Below are positions 52,561 to 61,041 of a DNA stretch of 64,000 bases, one piece after another. Every line of letters starts with the position of its first letter. Within the stretch, counting starts at the first letter, position 1. The position numbers were made by a program, and so were the translations under genes. The stretch is from Flavobacteriales bacterium (GTDB lineage Bacteria > Bacteroidota > Bacteroidia > Flavobacteriales_E > Vicingaceae). Below the pieces are notes generated by a model. It made no database searches and was not told the DNA's origin. It saw only the letters and a list, made by a program, of their open reading frames with translations. Where the stretch lies: NCBI GenBank assembly GCA_020635815.1, contig JACJZB010000003.1, positions 248,001-312,000 on the forward strand, given 5' to 3'.

Positions 52561-53613
52561 TTAAGGTATCTCAACGTTGTTTAAAATACCGTTTATTATT
52601 TCTTCGGTTGTAATATTTTCGGCTTCTGCTTCATAACTTAAACCAATCCTATGTCTAAGCACATCATGACAAATTGCTCTAACATCTTCTGGGATTACAT
52701 AGCCTCTTCTTTTTATAAAAGCATACGCTTTTGAAGCTAAAGCTAAGTTTATACTCGCTCTTGGTGACCCTCCAAAACTAATTAAGTTTTTATATTCTGC
52801 TAAGTTGTAATCTTCAGGAGTTCGAGTAGCATTAACAATATCTACAATATATTGCTCAATTTTCTCGTCCATGTAAACGTCTTTTACAACGTTTCTTGCT
52901 TTTAATATATCTTCTGGCTTTAACACACAATTTGGTGTTGGGAAACCAGCTTTAGAAATATTGTTTCTTATAATTAATTTCTCTTCTTCCTTTTTTGGGT
53001 AGTCTAAAACCACTTTAAGCATAAACCTATCTACTTGTGCTTCTGGCAGTGGGTAAGTACCTTCTTGTTCTACTGGGTTTTGAGTAGCTAAAACTAAAAA
53101 TGGTTCAGGTAATTTAAATGTAGTTTCGCCAATTGTAATTTGACGCTCTTGCATAGCTTCTAGTAAAGCACTTTGCACCTTAGCAGGAGCACGGTTAATC
53201 TCATCAGCTAATACAAAGTTGGCGAAAATAGGACCTTTCTTTACCGTGAAAGCTTCTTGTTTTTGGTTGTAAATCATAGTACCGATAACATCGGCAGGTA
53301 ATAAATCTGGAGTAAATTGAACTCTACTAAATTTTGCATCAACAGTTTTGGCTAAGGTGTTGATTGCTAGTGTTTTTGCTAGGCCTGGTACGCCTTCTAG
53401 CAAAATATGTCCGTTAGATAATAAACCGATTAATAAACGTTCGGTCATGTGTTTTTGCCCAATAATTACTTTATCCATTTCCATGGTTAAAATATCTACA
53501 AAAGCACTTTCCTTCTGAATTCTTTCGTTTAACGCTTTAATATCTACACTCGAAGCAGGGTTGGTATTACTTGTTTCTTGTGTTACTGGATTTTCAAAAT
53601 TTGTTTCTTCCAT
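52561..53613 (-). CDS. moxR: MoxR-family AAA+ ATPase
   Basis: A 350-residue AAA+ protein, first gene of the bat operon. The frame also opens at a TTG three codons earlier, but ATG 53613 is the better start. Motifs: Walker A GVPGLAKT (in HILLEGVPGLAKTLAI), Walker B VLADEINRAP, sensor 1 LVLATQNPVEQEGTYPLPEAQ, arginine finger in DRFMLK, and sensor 2 SPRASINLALASKAYAF. MoxR ATPases act as chaperones for VWA/DUF58 partners, which follow directly here. The Asn/Thr-rich N-terminal ~30 residues are a variable extension. A consensus promoter is positioned correctly just upstream. Confidence 0.94.
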   Translation of the reverse strand: MEETNFENPVTQETSNTNPASSVDIKALNERIQKESAFVDILTMEMDKVIIGQKHMTERLLIGLLSNGHILLEGVPGLAKTLAINTLAKTVDAKFSRVQFTPDLLPADVIGTMIYNQKQEAFTVKKGPIFANFVLADEINRAPAKVQSALLEAMQERQITIGETTFKLPEPFLVLATQNPVEQEGTYPLPEAQVDRFMLKVVLDYPKKEEEKLIIRNNISKAGFPTPNCVLKPEDILKARNVVKDVYMDEKIEQYIVDIVNATRTPEDYNLAEYKNLISFGGSPRASINLALASKAYAFIKRRGYVIPEDVRAICHDVLRHRIGLSYEAEAENITTEEIINGILNNVEIP

Positions 53614-53633
53614 TTTTATCAATTTTAACTAAC

Positions 53634-53664
53634 CAAAGTTAACCAGAGGTTTTAAGAATACCAA
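53634..53664 (-). promoter_or_regulatory. Promoter of moxR and the bat operon
   Basis: On the minus strand: TTG (53664-53662), 20-base spacer, TAACTTTG (53641-53634), leaving about 20 bases to the ATG at 53613. A consensus match. Confidence 0.7.
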
Positions 53665-53760
53665 TGTAGGTTAATTTCTCATTGTTAAAAAATGTTAAAG
53701 ACTTTTTAATTTTTTAATGAAGAATTATTTGAAAGGATGCTATAGATATTCTGTTTTTAA

Positions 53761-53829
53761 ATTACGGAATTCTGTAATGACGATTTTGGGTTCGTAATTG
53801 TGTTATTTTATTCTGCAAGCATCCGCTTG
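53761..53829. repeat. Short dyads upstream of the moxR promoter
   Basis: The stretch 53665-53884 has no gene. It contains the near-palindrome ATTACGGAATTCTGTAAT (53761-53778) and the hairpin CAAGC-ATCC-GCTTG (53816-53829). Confidence 0.5.
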
Positions 53830-53884
53830 TGAGTTCCTTTTTTGGTATTATTCCATACGGAAGCTTGGAAGCATATTGGGTAAT

Positions 53885-53959
53885 TTCGTTTAACACTTAC
53901 GCTAAAAATCGTTGCCGTCCCGAAGGGCGGCTATGATTTTTTAGCGAGTGTTGTAGCAA
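53885..53959. other. Left end of the YhcG unit: hairpin with attC-like ends
   Basis: Outer TTCGTTTAACA (53885-53895) and inner GTTGTAGCAA (53950-53959) bound an imperfect hairpin: AACACT-TA-CGCTAAAAATC pairs with GATTTTTTAGCG-AGTGTT, with GCCGTCCC/GGGCGGC at the tip. The last five codons of the nuclease gene lie within it. Read on the minus strand it ends in GTTAAAC, a match to the integron core site pattern GTTRRRY. Confidence 0.55.
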
Positions 53960-54980
53960 GTTCCTTTTCTATTTTTTCAATTGTTGGTAAGTTTGATTTC
54001 AGGTCTTTTGGCATTGCTTTACTTAATTCATATTCTGCGATTCCAATTGGTTGAGTCATTCCTCTTAAAGCATATTCCGCAACTACTTCAGATTTTGATT
54101 GGCATAGTAAAAGTCCAATAGTTGGATTGTCTGATTCGTTTTTCATTGTGTCATCAACAGCAGATAAGTAAAGGTTCATTTTTCCTGCGAATTCAGCCTT
54201 GAATTCTATCGCTTTAAGCTCGATTACAACATAACATTTGAGCTTAATGTGGTAAAAAAGTAAGTCAATATAAAAGTCCTGTTTGTCAATTTTAATAGGT
54301 ACTTGCTGTCCTACAAATGAAAATCCAGCCCCAAGTTCAAGTAAAAACGAAGTAATGTGTTTTACAAGTTGTGCTTCTATGTCTTTTTCAAGTATTTTTT
54401 CTTGTAAATCAAGGAAGTCAAGTTTATAGGGGTCTTTAAGTGTTTCTGTTGCAAGTCCAGAATGAGGTTCGGGTAAGGTATTATTAAAGTTGGTAATTGC
54501 TTTCCCTTGTCGATTGTAAAAGTCCGATGAAATTTGATTTATTAATACAGCACGAGACCAATTGTTTTCTATTGTTTTGTTACAGTAGAACAACGCTTCC
54601 TCAATAGTTTCTGATTTTGTTATGATTGCTAAATTATGTCCCCAAGGAATTTGTCCAACAAGCTGTTGGATTTTTTCAATGTCATTATTTGATGCAGAAT
54701 AAAATTCAAACCATTGTTTCATTGAAAACAAATTTGTTCTTGAAAATCCTTTTTGATTTGGAAATTCGTTTTTTAAATCCTTTGATAATTCTTCGACAAC
54801 GGATGTACCCCAATTTGATTCAGAAATTTTTGATGATATAGATTTTCCTAAATCCCAATAAAGTGATAAGAGTTCCTTATTAACACTAACTGCTGCTTTT
54901 AATTGTGCTGACTGAATTTTTGACTTTAATTCTTTAATCCAACTTAAATATTCTGAACTGCTAGTATTCTGTATTTTCAT
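53931..54980 (-). CDS. YhcG-type PDDEXK nuclease family protein (DUF1016)
   Basis: A 349-residue protein. The N-terminal DUF1016 helical domain has ELLSLYWDLGKSI and GFSRTNLFSMKQWFEFY; the C-terminal YhcG PD-(D/E)xK domain has KQDFYIDLLFYHIKLKCYVVIELKAIEFKAEFAGKMNLYL (read as IDLLFYHI, the catalytic Asp, and VIELKA, the E-x-K) followed by GLLLCQSKSEVVAEYAL. The order and ~350-residue length are normal. The family is often found beside restriction-modification genes or as isolated defence-like genes. Here no methylase is nearby; it sits between inverted ends with one small membrane protein gene. The 3' end of the gene is part of the left-end hairpin. Confidence 0.85.
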   Translation of the reverse strand: MKIQNTSSSEYLSWIKELKSKIQSAQLKAAVSVNKELLSLYWDLGKSISSKISESNWGTSVVEELSKDLKNEFPNQKGFSRTNLFSMKQWFEFYSASNNDIEKIQQLVGQIPWGHNLAIITKSETIEEALFYCNKTIENNWSRAVLINQISSDFYNRQGKAITNFNNTLPEPHSGLATETLKDPYKLDFLDLQEKILEKDIEAQLVKHITSFLLELGAGFSFVGQQVPIKIDKQDFYIDLLFYHIKLKCYVVIELKAIEFKAEFAGKMNLYLSAVDDTMKNESDNPTIGLLLCQSKSEVVAEYALRGMTQPIGIAEYELSKAMPKDLKSNLPTIEKIEKELATTLAKKS

Positions 54981-55018
54981 AAATCAAAAGTACTTAAATC
55001 ATAGGAATTTAAAATTGA

Positions 55019-55312
55019 TTAATCGCCCCAAAATATCGGAAGAAAATAAAAGCCATCAATAAGGTAAAATATTATAGAAAAAAGAACTCCAAACCCAAAA
55101 GCTATCAATTTAATTGTTTTTGAATTCTTTTTTCCTAAAAACTTTCTGATTAAAAGAATAAAACTACCTATAGAAATAATATAAAAACAAAAGGTTAAGC
55201 CATATAATATCATATAAAACTCAGCCATTCCAGTTTGTCCTTCTGCTAAGCAGATATTAATTGAAAAGAAAATTAGAATGAAAGATAGTCCTATGTGTTT
55301 TATGTATTTCAT
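55019..55312 (-). CDS. Hypothetical small secreted/membrane protein
   Basis: A 97-residue protein with a signal-like first helix (HIGLSFILIFFSINICLAEG, about 5-24), a second helix (YMILYGLTFCFYIISIGSFIL, about 33-53), a basic loop (RKFLGKKNSKTIK) and a third helix (LIAFGFGVLFSIIFYLID). No family recognised. It is the first gene of the two-gene unit and starts 38 bases before the nuclease gene. Its base composition does not differ obviously from neighbours. Confidence 0.6.
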   Translation of the reverse strand: MKYIKHIGLSFILIFFSINICLAEGQTGMAEFYMILYGLTFCFYIISIGSFILLIRKFLGKKNSKTIKLIAFGFGVLFSIIFYLIDGFYFLPIFWGD

Positions 55313-55327
55313 TGGTCTGACTTCAAT

Positions 55328-55386
55328 TTGCTACAACGTTCTTGTTTGGAATGTTTTAATATTCTATACAATGTATGTTAAACGAA
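55328..55386. other. Right end of the YhcG unit: attC-like end
   Basis: TTGCTACAAC (55328-55337) and TGTTAAACGAA (55376-55386), the inverted counterparts of GTTGTAGCAA and TTCGTTTAACA at the left end, enclose 38 bases. The inner sequence differs from the left end. Confidence 0.55.
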
Positions 55387-55490
55387 GGTAGCGCATTTTT
55401 AGGACAAAGTCAAGCAGATAAATAGAGTTGAAGTTCTAATATTGCTATTAAATAGTTTAAATCAAACCAAAAATATCTTGGATTTAACAA

Positions 55491-55523
55491 AAAAGCCGAA
55501 TAACTTAACGTTGTTCGGCTTTT
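55491..55523. terminator. Bidirectional terminator between the YhcG unit and the permease operon
   Basis: AAAAGCCGAA (55491-55500) pairs with TTCGGCTTTT (55514-55523); T-runs occur on both strands. Confidence 0.8.
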
Positions 55524-55544
55524 TTAGTTGTAATATAGATAGTA

Positions 55545-56897
55545 TTACTGTTTTAATTTTGGATCTAAAGCATCTCTTAAACCTTCACCAATTAGGTTGT
55601 AAACTGTTATGGTAATAAAAATTGCAATACCAGGGAACATTACTAACCACCATGCTTCAAATTCTTGTCGGCCTAAACTTAATAAAGAACCCCAAGTAAC
55701 AGATTCATCAGGTACACCAATACCAAGGAATGATAAACCACTTTCAATTAAGATAGCTGATGCAATACCAAAGGCAATAGATACAAATACCGGAGCTAAA
55801 CCATTTGGTAAAGCGTGTTTTACCATTGTTCTTCTGTTGGAGTAACCTAACGCTTTTGCTGCTTGTAAATATTCTAATTCTCTAATTTTTAAAAATTCAG
55901 CTCTTGTAAAACGAGCAATACCGGTCCAAGAAGTAATACCAATAATTACCATTAATATTACTAAACTTCTTTCTTTCATTATTGCTGAAATGGTAATAAT
56001 CAATAATAAACGAGGCATAGAATTTAAAATTTCTATACTTCTCGATACAATTGAATCAACAGGTACTGTTACTTCTGTACTTAAAAAGCCAGGAAGTTTT
56101 AATTTGCCGGCCAAGTTTACAATCAATATAACAATTGCCATTATAACAATACTAATAATTAATTGTAGTAATCCAGCACCAATGCCATCATTAAAGCCTT
56201 CAGTAATTGCGATGTTACGAGCTATAAAAGCATAAAAGAAGCCAAGTATAACTCCTAAAATAGTCATGTAATATCTAAATCGGGTAGCGATTAAATTTTT
56301 ATCACCAAAGAAACCAGCTAAAGCACCAAGACTTATTCCAATTAATGAAGCAATACCCATAGAAATAATACCAACCAATAACGAGACTTTAGTTCCGTGG
56401 ATTAGACCTGCTGCAACATCTCTACCAATAGCATCTGTTCCCATGTGATGTCTAAATCGAGTAGGGGATTGCACTCTTTTTCCTTCAGGATTTTTATAAT
56501 ATTGAACAGCAGTAGGCGAAACGTATTCACGATTATATCTATCTGGTTTTTCAGGAGAATAAGGTATAGGTGCCCAAACCACACTTTCTAAATCTAATTG
56601 TTTCCAGTCGGTAATGTCAAATTGTAATTTTTCAACATTTCCTGTAAGTGGATTTATTGTAGAGTCTGTTTTTGTAGCGTTAAAATAAGTTTGAAATGCA
56701 GGGTAGAATGATTTTCCTCTATATTTTGCATAAAGTGGCTGGTCGTTTGCTAAAAAGTGGGCTGAAATAGCAACAAAGACTAAGAAAGTTAAAATATATA
56801 AAGAGATAATAGACGGTTTACTTTTTTTGAATTGCTTCCAAGCATATTTCTTAAAAGAAAAATCTTTCTCCATTTGTTTATTTTTTTTATCTGACAT
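55545..56897 (-). CDS. Peptide ABC transporter permease (YejE/DppC-like)
   Basis: A 450-residue inner-membrane permease; ATG 56897 (MSDKKNKQMEKDF) is chosen because it leaves a clean 13-base gap after the upstream permease, whereas an earlier start would overlap it. After TM1 there is a large extracytoplasmic insertion (about 60-160) with ANDQPLYAKYRGKSFYPAFQTY and PYSPEKPDRYN, typical of YejE-type permeases of peptide/microcin C importers. Then GTDAIGRDVAAGLIHGTKVS, five more helices and the EAA motif EYLQAAKALGYSNRRTMVKHALPN. It forms the permease pair with the upstream gene. No ATPase gene is adjacent. Confidence 0.88.
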   Translation of the reverse strand: MSDKKNKQMEKDFSFKKYAWKQFKKSKPSIISLYILTFLVFVAISAHFLANDQPLYAKYRGKSFYPAFQTYFNATKTDSTINPLTGNVEKLQFDITDWKQLDLESVVWAPIPYSPEKPDRYNREYVSPTAVQYYKNPEGKRVQSPTRFRHHMGTDAIGRDVAAGLIHGTKVSLLVGIISMGIASLIGISLGALAGFFGDKNLIATRFRYYMTILGVILGFFYAFIARNIAITEGFNDGIGAGLLQLIISIVIMAIVILIVNLAGKLKLPGFLSTEVTVPVDSIVSRSIEILNSMPRLLLIITISAIMKERSLVILMVIIGITSWTGIARFTRAEFLKIRELEYLQAAKALGYSNRRTMVKHALPNGLAPVFVSIAFGIASAILIESGLSFLGIGVPDESVTWGSLLSLGRQEFEAWWLVMFPGIAIFITITVYNLIGEGLRDALDPKLKQ

Positions 56898-56910
56898 AGC
56901 TAAATAAGAA

Positions 56911-58449
56911 TTAAGAGTAAGAAATTCGAGGGTCAACAACGGCGTATAAAATATCAGCCACTAAATAACCAATTACAGTTAAAAAGCCTGATATTGTGAA
57001 TATGGCTACAATCATAGGGTAGTCATAATTTAGTATCGCATTAAATGTTTCTAGTCCCATTCCTGGTAGAGAGAAAATAACTTCAATAATAACAGAACCA
57101 CCAATAGCTACAGGGAAAATATTAGCAAATACAGTAATAATTGGCAATAGCGAATTTCTAAGCGCATGTTTTAATACAACTTTCTTTTCACCTAAACCTT
57201 TTGCACGAGCAGTTCTAATAAAATCTTGTCCCATTACGTCAACCATACCCACTCGCATAATTCTACTTAAAAAAGCAAACGAACTATAAGTGTAAGTTAT
57301 TAAAGGTAAAACCATGTAAGGCCAGTGGTGTGCCATCGATTTAAATAATCCCCAGTCTTCTTGATAAACTGAAGGGTCTTGCCAACCTGATTCTGGAAAC
57401 CAAACTAAAGTGTCTGGATTTGCAAAAGCGTACAATAATAAAGTACCAATAAAGAATCCAGGCATTGAATACAATATAAATAAGATTACTGACGAACCTT
57501 TGTCGAAAGCAGAGTTCTTTTTGTATGCAGAATAAATTCCAATAGGAATACTAATGATGTATGACAATAAAATAGAAAGGAAAATGAATACAAAAGAAAC
57601 TGTAAATTTTTTCCATATTTTATCAGATACTGGTTGGTTATCAATGTAAGAAATCCCGAAATCACCTCTTAATACACCTTTTCGTTCACCTCCATCACCA
57701 AACAACCATCTGTGGTATTGATTTTTACCATACCAAGTTATTTTAGGAATGTAGGTTTTCCAAGGAGTAGCATTTTCTTTAAGGTCGTTAAATGCTTTTT
57801 GAACAGCAGCAAATTGATTTTTAGTTGGAGCTAAGAATTCTTTCTCTTCATATCTCTTTTCCAAATCAGTTAATTTTGATAAGATAATATCCTCGTTATA
57901 CGATTCTTGAAGGCTTATGATGTCAAAATTTGTATTGCTTTTTGCTTGAGTAATATCGTTTTTTGAGTAATTACTAGTGTAAACAGTGTCAATAACAACA
58001 GAATCTCCAACAATATTTTCTTGGATAGTAAAGGTTGAATTTGAGTTGTATATTTCATCAACGTTTAATAAAGATATAGCTTCTGCAGCATTATTTAATG
58101 CTAAATAGTAATTTTGAACGGCTTCCCAATTACCATATTTTCTACTCAATTTTAATAAATTATCTTGATGTGCTTTATCATCAATTTTATAAAGGGTGTC
58201 ACTATCAGCTAAAGTAGCTAAGCTTAAATAAAATACTGGTAAATCTAAGCCTAGTCTTTTCCTAATTTCTTGCTTTACTTTTTTTGTAGAAGACGACTGC
58301 TCACTAGCAGTACCTTCTTTGTTTGCTGATTTAGATAACCTTTCAACAGGGTCACCAGGAGCATTAATACTTATTACAAACGCTAATAGCGAAATAGCTA
58401 TCAATGTAGGAATAAAAACAATAAATCTTTTTACAATATATCTTAACAT
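56911..58449 (-). CDS. Peptide ABC transporter permease (DppB/YejB-like) with large insertion
   Basis: A 512-residue permease, far longer than the usual 300-360 of DppB/OppB. TM1 (LRYIVKRFIVFIPTLIAISLL) is followed by SINAPGDPVERL and LGLDLPVFYL, then an extra ~190 residues (about 75-265) with coiled-coil-like and Asn/Ser/Thr-rich segments that would face the periplasm, and the normal family resumes at GDFGISYIDNQPV. The EAA loop is MGQDFIRTARAKGLGEKKVVLKHALRN. Its partner YejE-like permease also has an insertion in the same loop, so the two may fit together with the binding protein. Confidence 0.88.
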   Translation of the reverse strand: MLRYIVKRFIVFIPTLIAISLLAFVISINAPGDPVERLSKSANKEGTASEQSSSTKKVKQEIRKRLGLDLPVFYLSLATLADSDTLYKIDDKAHQDNLLKLSRKYGNWEAVQNYYLALNNAAEAISLLNVDEIYNSNSTFTIQENIVGDSVVIDTVYTSNYSKNDITQAKSNTNFDIISLQESYNEDIILSKLTDLEKRYEEKEFLAPTKNQFAAVQKAFNDLKENATPWKTYIPKITWYGKNQYHRWLFGDGGERKGVLRGDFGISYIDNQPVSDKIWKKFTVSFVFIFLSILLSYIISIPIGIYSAYKKNSAFDKGSSVILFILYSMPGFFIGTLLLYAFANPDTLVWFPESGWQDPSVYQEDWGLFKSMAHHWPYMVLPLITYTYSSFAFLSRIMRVGMVDVMGQDFIRTARAKGLGEKKVVLKHALRNSLLPIITVFANIFPVAIGGSVIIEVIFSLPGMGLETFNAILNYDYPMIVAIFTISGFLTVIGYLVADILYAVVDPRISYS

Positions 58450-58458
58450 GTTGTTAAT

Positions 58459-60225
58459 TTATTCAGGTTTAAGAGTATTTCCTCCAAATGCTGGTTTCAA
58501 TATTAAATTATTTAAAGCAACACCAGGTTTTTCGTTATACATATTAGCATTATCAAATCGTTTATGAATTGCTATTTTACGTTTAACACTATACATAAAA
58601 ACATAAGGTTGCTCATCATAAATTTTCTTTTGCAATGCTTTTGCCGCAGCAATATGTTCAGCTGGGTCTAATGATGTGTTGGTAAGCCTAATTAATTCAT
58701 CACTTTCTGCATCGCCAAAACCTGTGAAATTAGAACCTTTACTCGCCCATGCTTCTGTATGCCACAATTGCATAGGGTCAGAATATCCTGCGGAAGCTCC
58801 CCAGCCACCCATCATTGCATCAAATTTATGGTCTTGAGCATTTTTATAAAATAAGGTAAAATCCATTGGCGATGGTATAACTTCTATACCTGCTTTATAC
58901 ATTTCTTCTTTAATCATTAAAATGGTTTCTTTAGTCGCAGCATTGCCACTCATATAGCTTAATTTAAAAGAGAATTGTAGTTTCTCTCCATTTACAACCT
59001 TATCTCTAATGTTGTTTTTATCTGTATCAACCCAACCAGCTTCATCTAGTAGTTTTTTTGCTTTTTCAACATTAAAATCGATTAATTTTAAATCAGTATT
59101 GTATGATTTTTTTAGAGGAGAAACATTTGCTACTTGTCTAACCGCTTTGCCTTGCACAATAACATCAATAATTTCATCAACAGGTACAAGGTGAGCCATT
59201 GCTCTTCTAACTTTTTTATCAGTAAAAAAAGGTTTAAACTCAGTTCCATCGGGTTTCATGTTTAAGCCAATATATGAGTAGGAATATTGATCCATAAATG
59301 CAGAATAGTAATTTTCATTAAAATAATCTATGGCTTGTAACTTCATTAATTTAGTAGTTCCTAGGTAGGTAGAAACATCTATTTGTTGATTTTTTATGGC
59401 AAGATAAGAAGCCGCATCATCACTTATTATTTTAAAAATAATTTTGTCAGGATAATTTTGGTAAGCTAAATCAGTAGTGTTGTCATCACCGTACCAATTT
59501 TCCTTTTTCTCTAAAGTAATATAACTACCAATATTAAATTCTGTAACTTGGTAAGGACCTAAACCAACTAGTTTTTCAGGAACATAACTATTATCACCAC
59601 TATTAAACTCATTAAACCAATTCGTTAATTCTTCTGAAGCTTTAAAATTTTCATCATACATTTCTTCAAAAGTTAAGTCATCTAAAATGCCATCAGGGTC
59701 CCAGTGTGATTTTTGTTGCATATAAACCTCTGCAAAAATTTCAAGATTTGAAACATGCAAAGTTTTAGCTTTCATGATAAATTTATTAGGGTCTTCAGGG
59801 TGCTTTCTTACTGATTCTATTACAGAGGTGTAATTACCCTTTACGTTCGTGTTGTTTGTTAAAGGGCAAACTTGAACTTTAGTTGTAAAAATAACATCAT
59901 CAACGGTAAAAGGAGAACCATCATCCCATTTTATCCCTTCTTTCAACTCATAGGTGTATTCTAGTCCATCTTCACTAACCGAAGGCATTGATTTAATTAG
60001 TTGAGGTTCAATTTCTAATTTTTCGATATCCATACTCACTAAAGTTTGTTGAGTATAGTTAAAAATATAGGTTCTATTGGCAGAATTGTCATTGTAGGGG
60101 TGTAATCCATCAGGATTTGACGAAATGTGTGCGATTACCGTATTGTTTGATAGGTCTCGTTTATCAACACATGAACCTAGGGTAACAATAACCAATAATA
60201 GAATAATAAGTTTGATTTGTTTCAT
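58459..60225 (-). CDS. Peptide-binding lipoprotein of the SBP_bac_5 family
   Basis: A 588-residue lipoprotein (lipobox TLGSC, Cys near residue 19) of the OppA/DppA group (SBP_bac_5). Typical regions are PNGLHPY-like NPDGLHPYND, EDGLEYTYELKEGIKWDDGSPFTVDDVIFT (read as separate pieces), and KKVRRAMAHLVPVDEIIDVI with the usual LLDEAGWVDTDKN block. It captures peptides or related solutes and delivers them to the DppB/DppC-like permeases encoded 10 bases downstream. A TAnnTTTG promoter element precedes it, so this gene heads the operon. Confidence 0.92.
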   Translation of the reverse strand: MKQIKLIILLLVIVTLGSCVDKRDLSNNTVIAHISSNPDGLHPYNDNSANRTYIFNYTQQTLVSMDIEKLEIEPQLIKSMPSVSEDGLEYTYELKEGIKWDDGSPFTVDDVIFTTKVQVCPLTNNTNVKGNYTSVIESVRKHPEDPNKFIMKAKTLHVSNLEIFAEVYMQQKSHWDPDGILDDLTFEEMYDENFKASEELTNWFNEFNSGDNSYVPEKLVGLGPYQVTEFNIGSYITLEKKENWYGDDNTTDLAYQNYPDKIIFKIISDDAASYLAIKNQQIDVSTYLGTTKLMKLQAIDYFNENYYSAFMDQYSYSYIGLNMKPDGTEFKPFFTDKKVRRAMAHLVPVDEIIDVIVQGKAVRQVANVSPLKKSYNTDLKLIDFNVEKAKKLLDEAGWVDTDKNNIRDKVVNGEKLQFSFKLSYMSGNAATKETILMIKEEMYKAGIEVIPSPMDFTLFYKNAQDHKFDAMMGGWGASAGYSDPMQLWHTEAWASKGSNFTGFGDAESDELIRLTNTSLDPAEHIAAAKALQKKIYDEQPYVFMYSVKRKIAIHKRFDNANMYNEKPGVALNNLILKPAFGGNTLKPE

Positions 60226-60256
60226 AACAATTAAAGCTGCTTTTTTTCAAGACTTG

Positions 60257-60264
60257 CAAATATA
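60257..60264 (-). promoter_or_regulatory. Candidate -7 element for the peptide transporter operon
   Basis: Minus-strand TATATTTG, about 30 bases before the binding-protein ATG at 60225. No clear TTG at the expected distance. Confidence 0.55.
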
Positions 60265-60387
60265 GCATTCCAATTGAATTATGTAAATGATTTTAGACAA
60301 AATCTATGATAATATGGATGAAATTGAAATTCAATAAAAAATTGTTCATTTTTTTTAATTTTTATTTCGGTATTAAAAATTGATTGT

Positions 60388-60395
60388 TACTTTTG
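60388..60395 (+). promoter_or_regulatory. -7 promoter element of tRNA-Ser
   Basis: TACTTTTG, an exact TAnnTTTG match ending 11 bases before the tRNA start. Confidence 0.6.
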
Positions 60396-60406
60396 CCGTC
60401 CTATCC

Positions 60407-60496
<90 letters not shown>

Positions 60497-60506
60497 CAAT
60501 ACTAAA

Positions 60507-60537
60507 AACACCTTGCTAATTTAGTAAGGTGTTTTTT
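60507..60537 (+). terminator. Intrinsic terminator after tRNA-Ser
   Basis: AACACCTT (60507-60514) pairs with AAGGTGTT (60526-60533), with further CTAA/TTAG pairing inside, followed by a T-run to 60537. Confidence 0.88.
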
Positions 60538-60622
60538 AGTTATACACATACCGTACTTTGTTTTAACCTTGTATAAGTGACGTTTAGAATGACACAATCT
60601 ACTCTAGAATTAAAATTAGGAT

Positions 60623-60630
60623 TATCTTTG
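60623..60630 (+). promoter_or_regulatory. Candidate -7 element of the MORN-type gene
   Basis: TATCTTTG, a TAnnTTTG match; the ATG at 60641 begins only ten bases later, so the leader would be nearly absent. Confidence 0.45.
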
Positions 60631-60640
60631 TAATAACATT

Positions 60641-61030
60641 ATGCATTTATTTAGTTACAATAGCAAACATAAAGTAGTTGTTGGAGTTATAGTTATTCTC
60701 TGGGCAGCATATTCTTTTTCTGGAGCTAGGAAAGCAAATGTCTATAGTGAAAAAGGACAAGTATTACAGTCAGGAGATTTTAAAAATGGTAAAAATCACG
60801 GAAAATGGGTTTGGTATTATCCAAATGGTAAGAAAAAAATGGAAGGTCGATTTGATATGGGAAGTAGAGAGGGAGAATGGTTGACTTATAATGGTAAAGG
60901 TCAAGTACTTACAAAAAGCAATTACAGAAATGATAAACTAGAGGGGATTGTTACCGTTTTCGATGATGAGCAAAATGTTATTAGCCAAACATTATATATT
61001 AATGACGAAATTGTGAAGAAAGATTTGTGA
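60641..61030 (+). CDS. MORN-repeat (YwqK-like) membrane protein
   Basis: A 129-residue protein: an N-terminal hydrophobic segment (VVVGVIVILWAAYSFSGA, about 12-29), then about four MORN-like repeats (GDFKNGKNHGKWVWYYPNG, GRFDMGSREGEWLTYNGKG, SNYRNDKLEGIVTVFDDEQN). MORN repeats bind lipids or proteins and are frequent in Bacteroidota as YwqK-like proteins of unknown role. Membrane-anchored with the repeats outside is inferred. Its stop is 11 bases from the stop of the convergent gene. Confidence 0.8.
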   Translation: MHLFSYNSKHKVVVGVIVILWAAYSFSGARKANVYSEKGQVLQSGDFKNGKNHGKWVWYYPNGKKKMEGRFDMGSREGEWLTYNGKGQVLTKSNYRNDKLEGIVTVFDDEQNVISQTLYINDEIVKKDL

Positions 61031-61041
61031 AATTCCTTATA

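Noticed and set aside
53634..53930. Possible insertion-sequence remnant between moxR and the nuclease gene
   Set aside because: I found dyads and inverted boxes but no transposase reading frame or target-site duplication.
56898..56939. Longer N-terminus for the YejE-like permease
   Set aside because: It would overlap the upstream permease gene; ATG 56897 gives a normal start and a 13-base gap.
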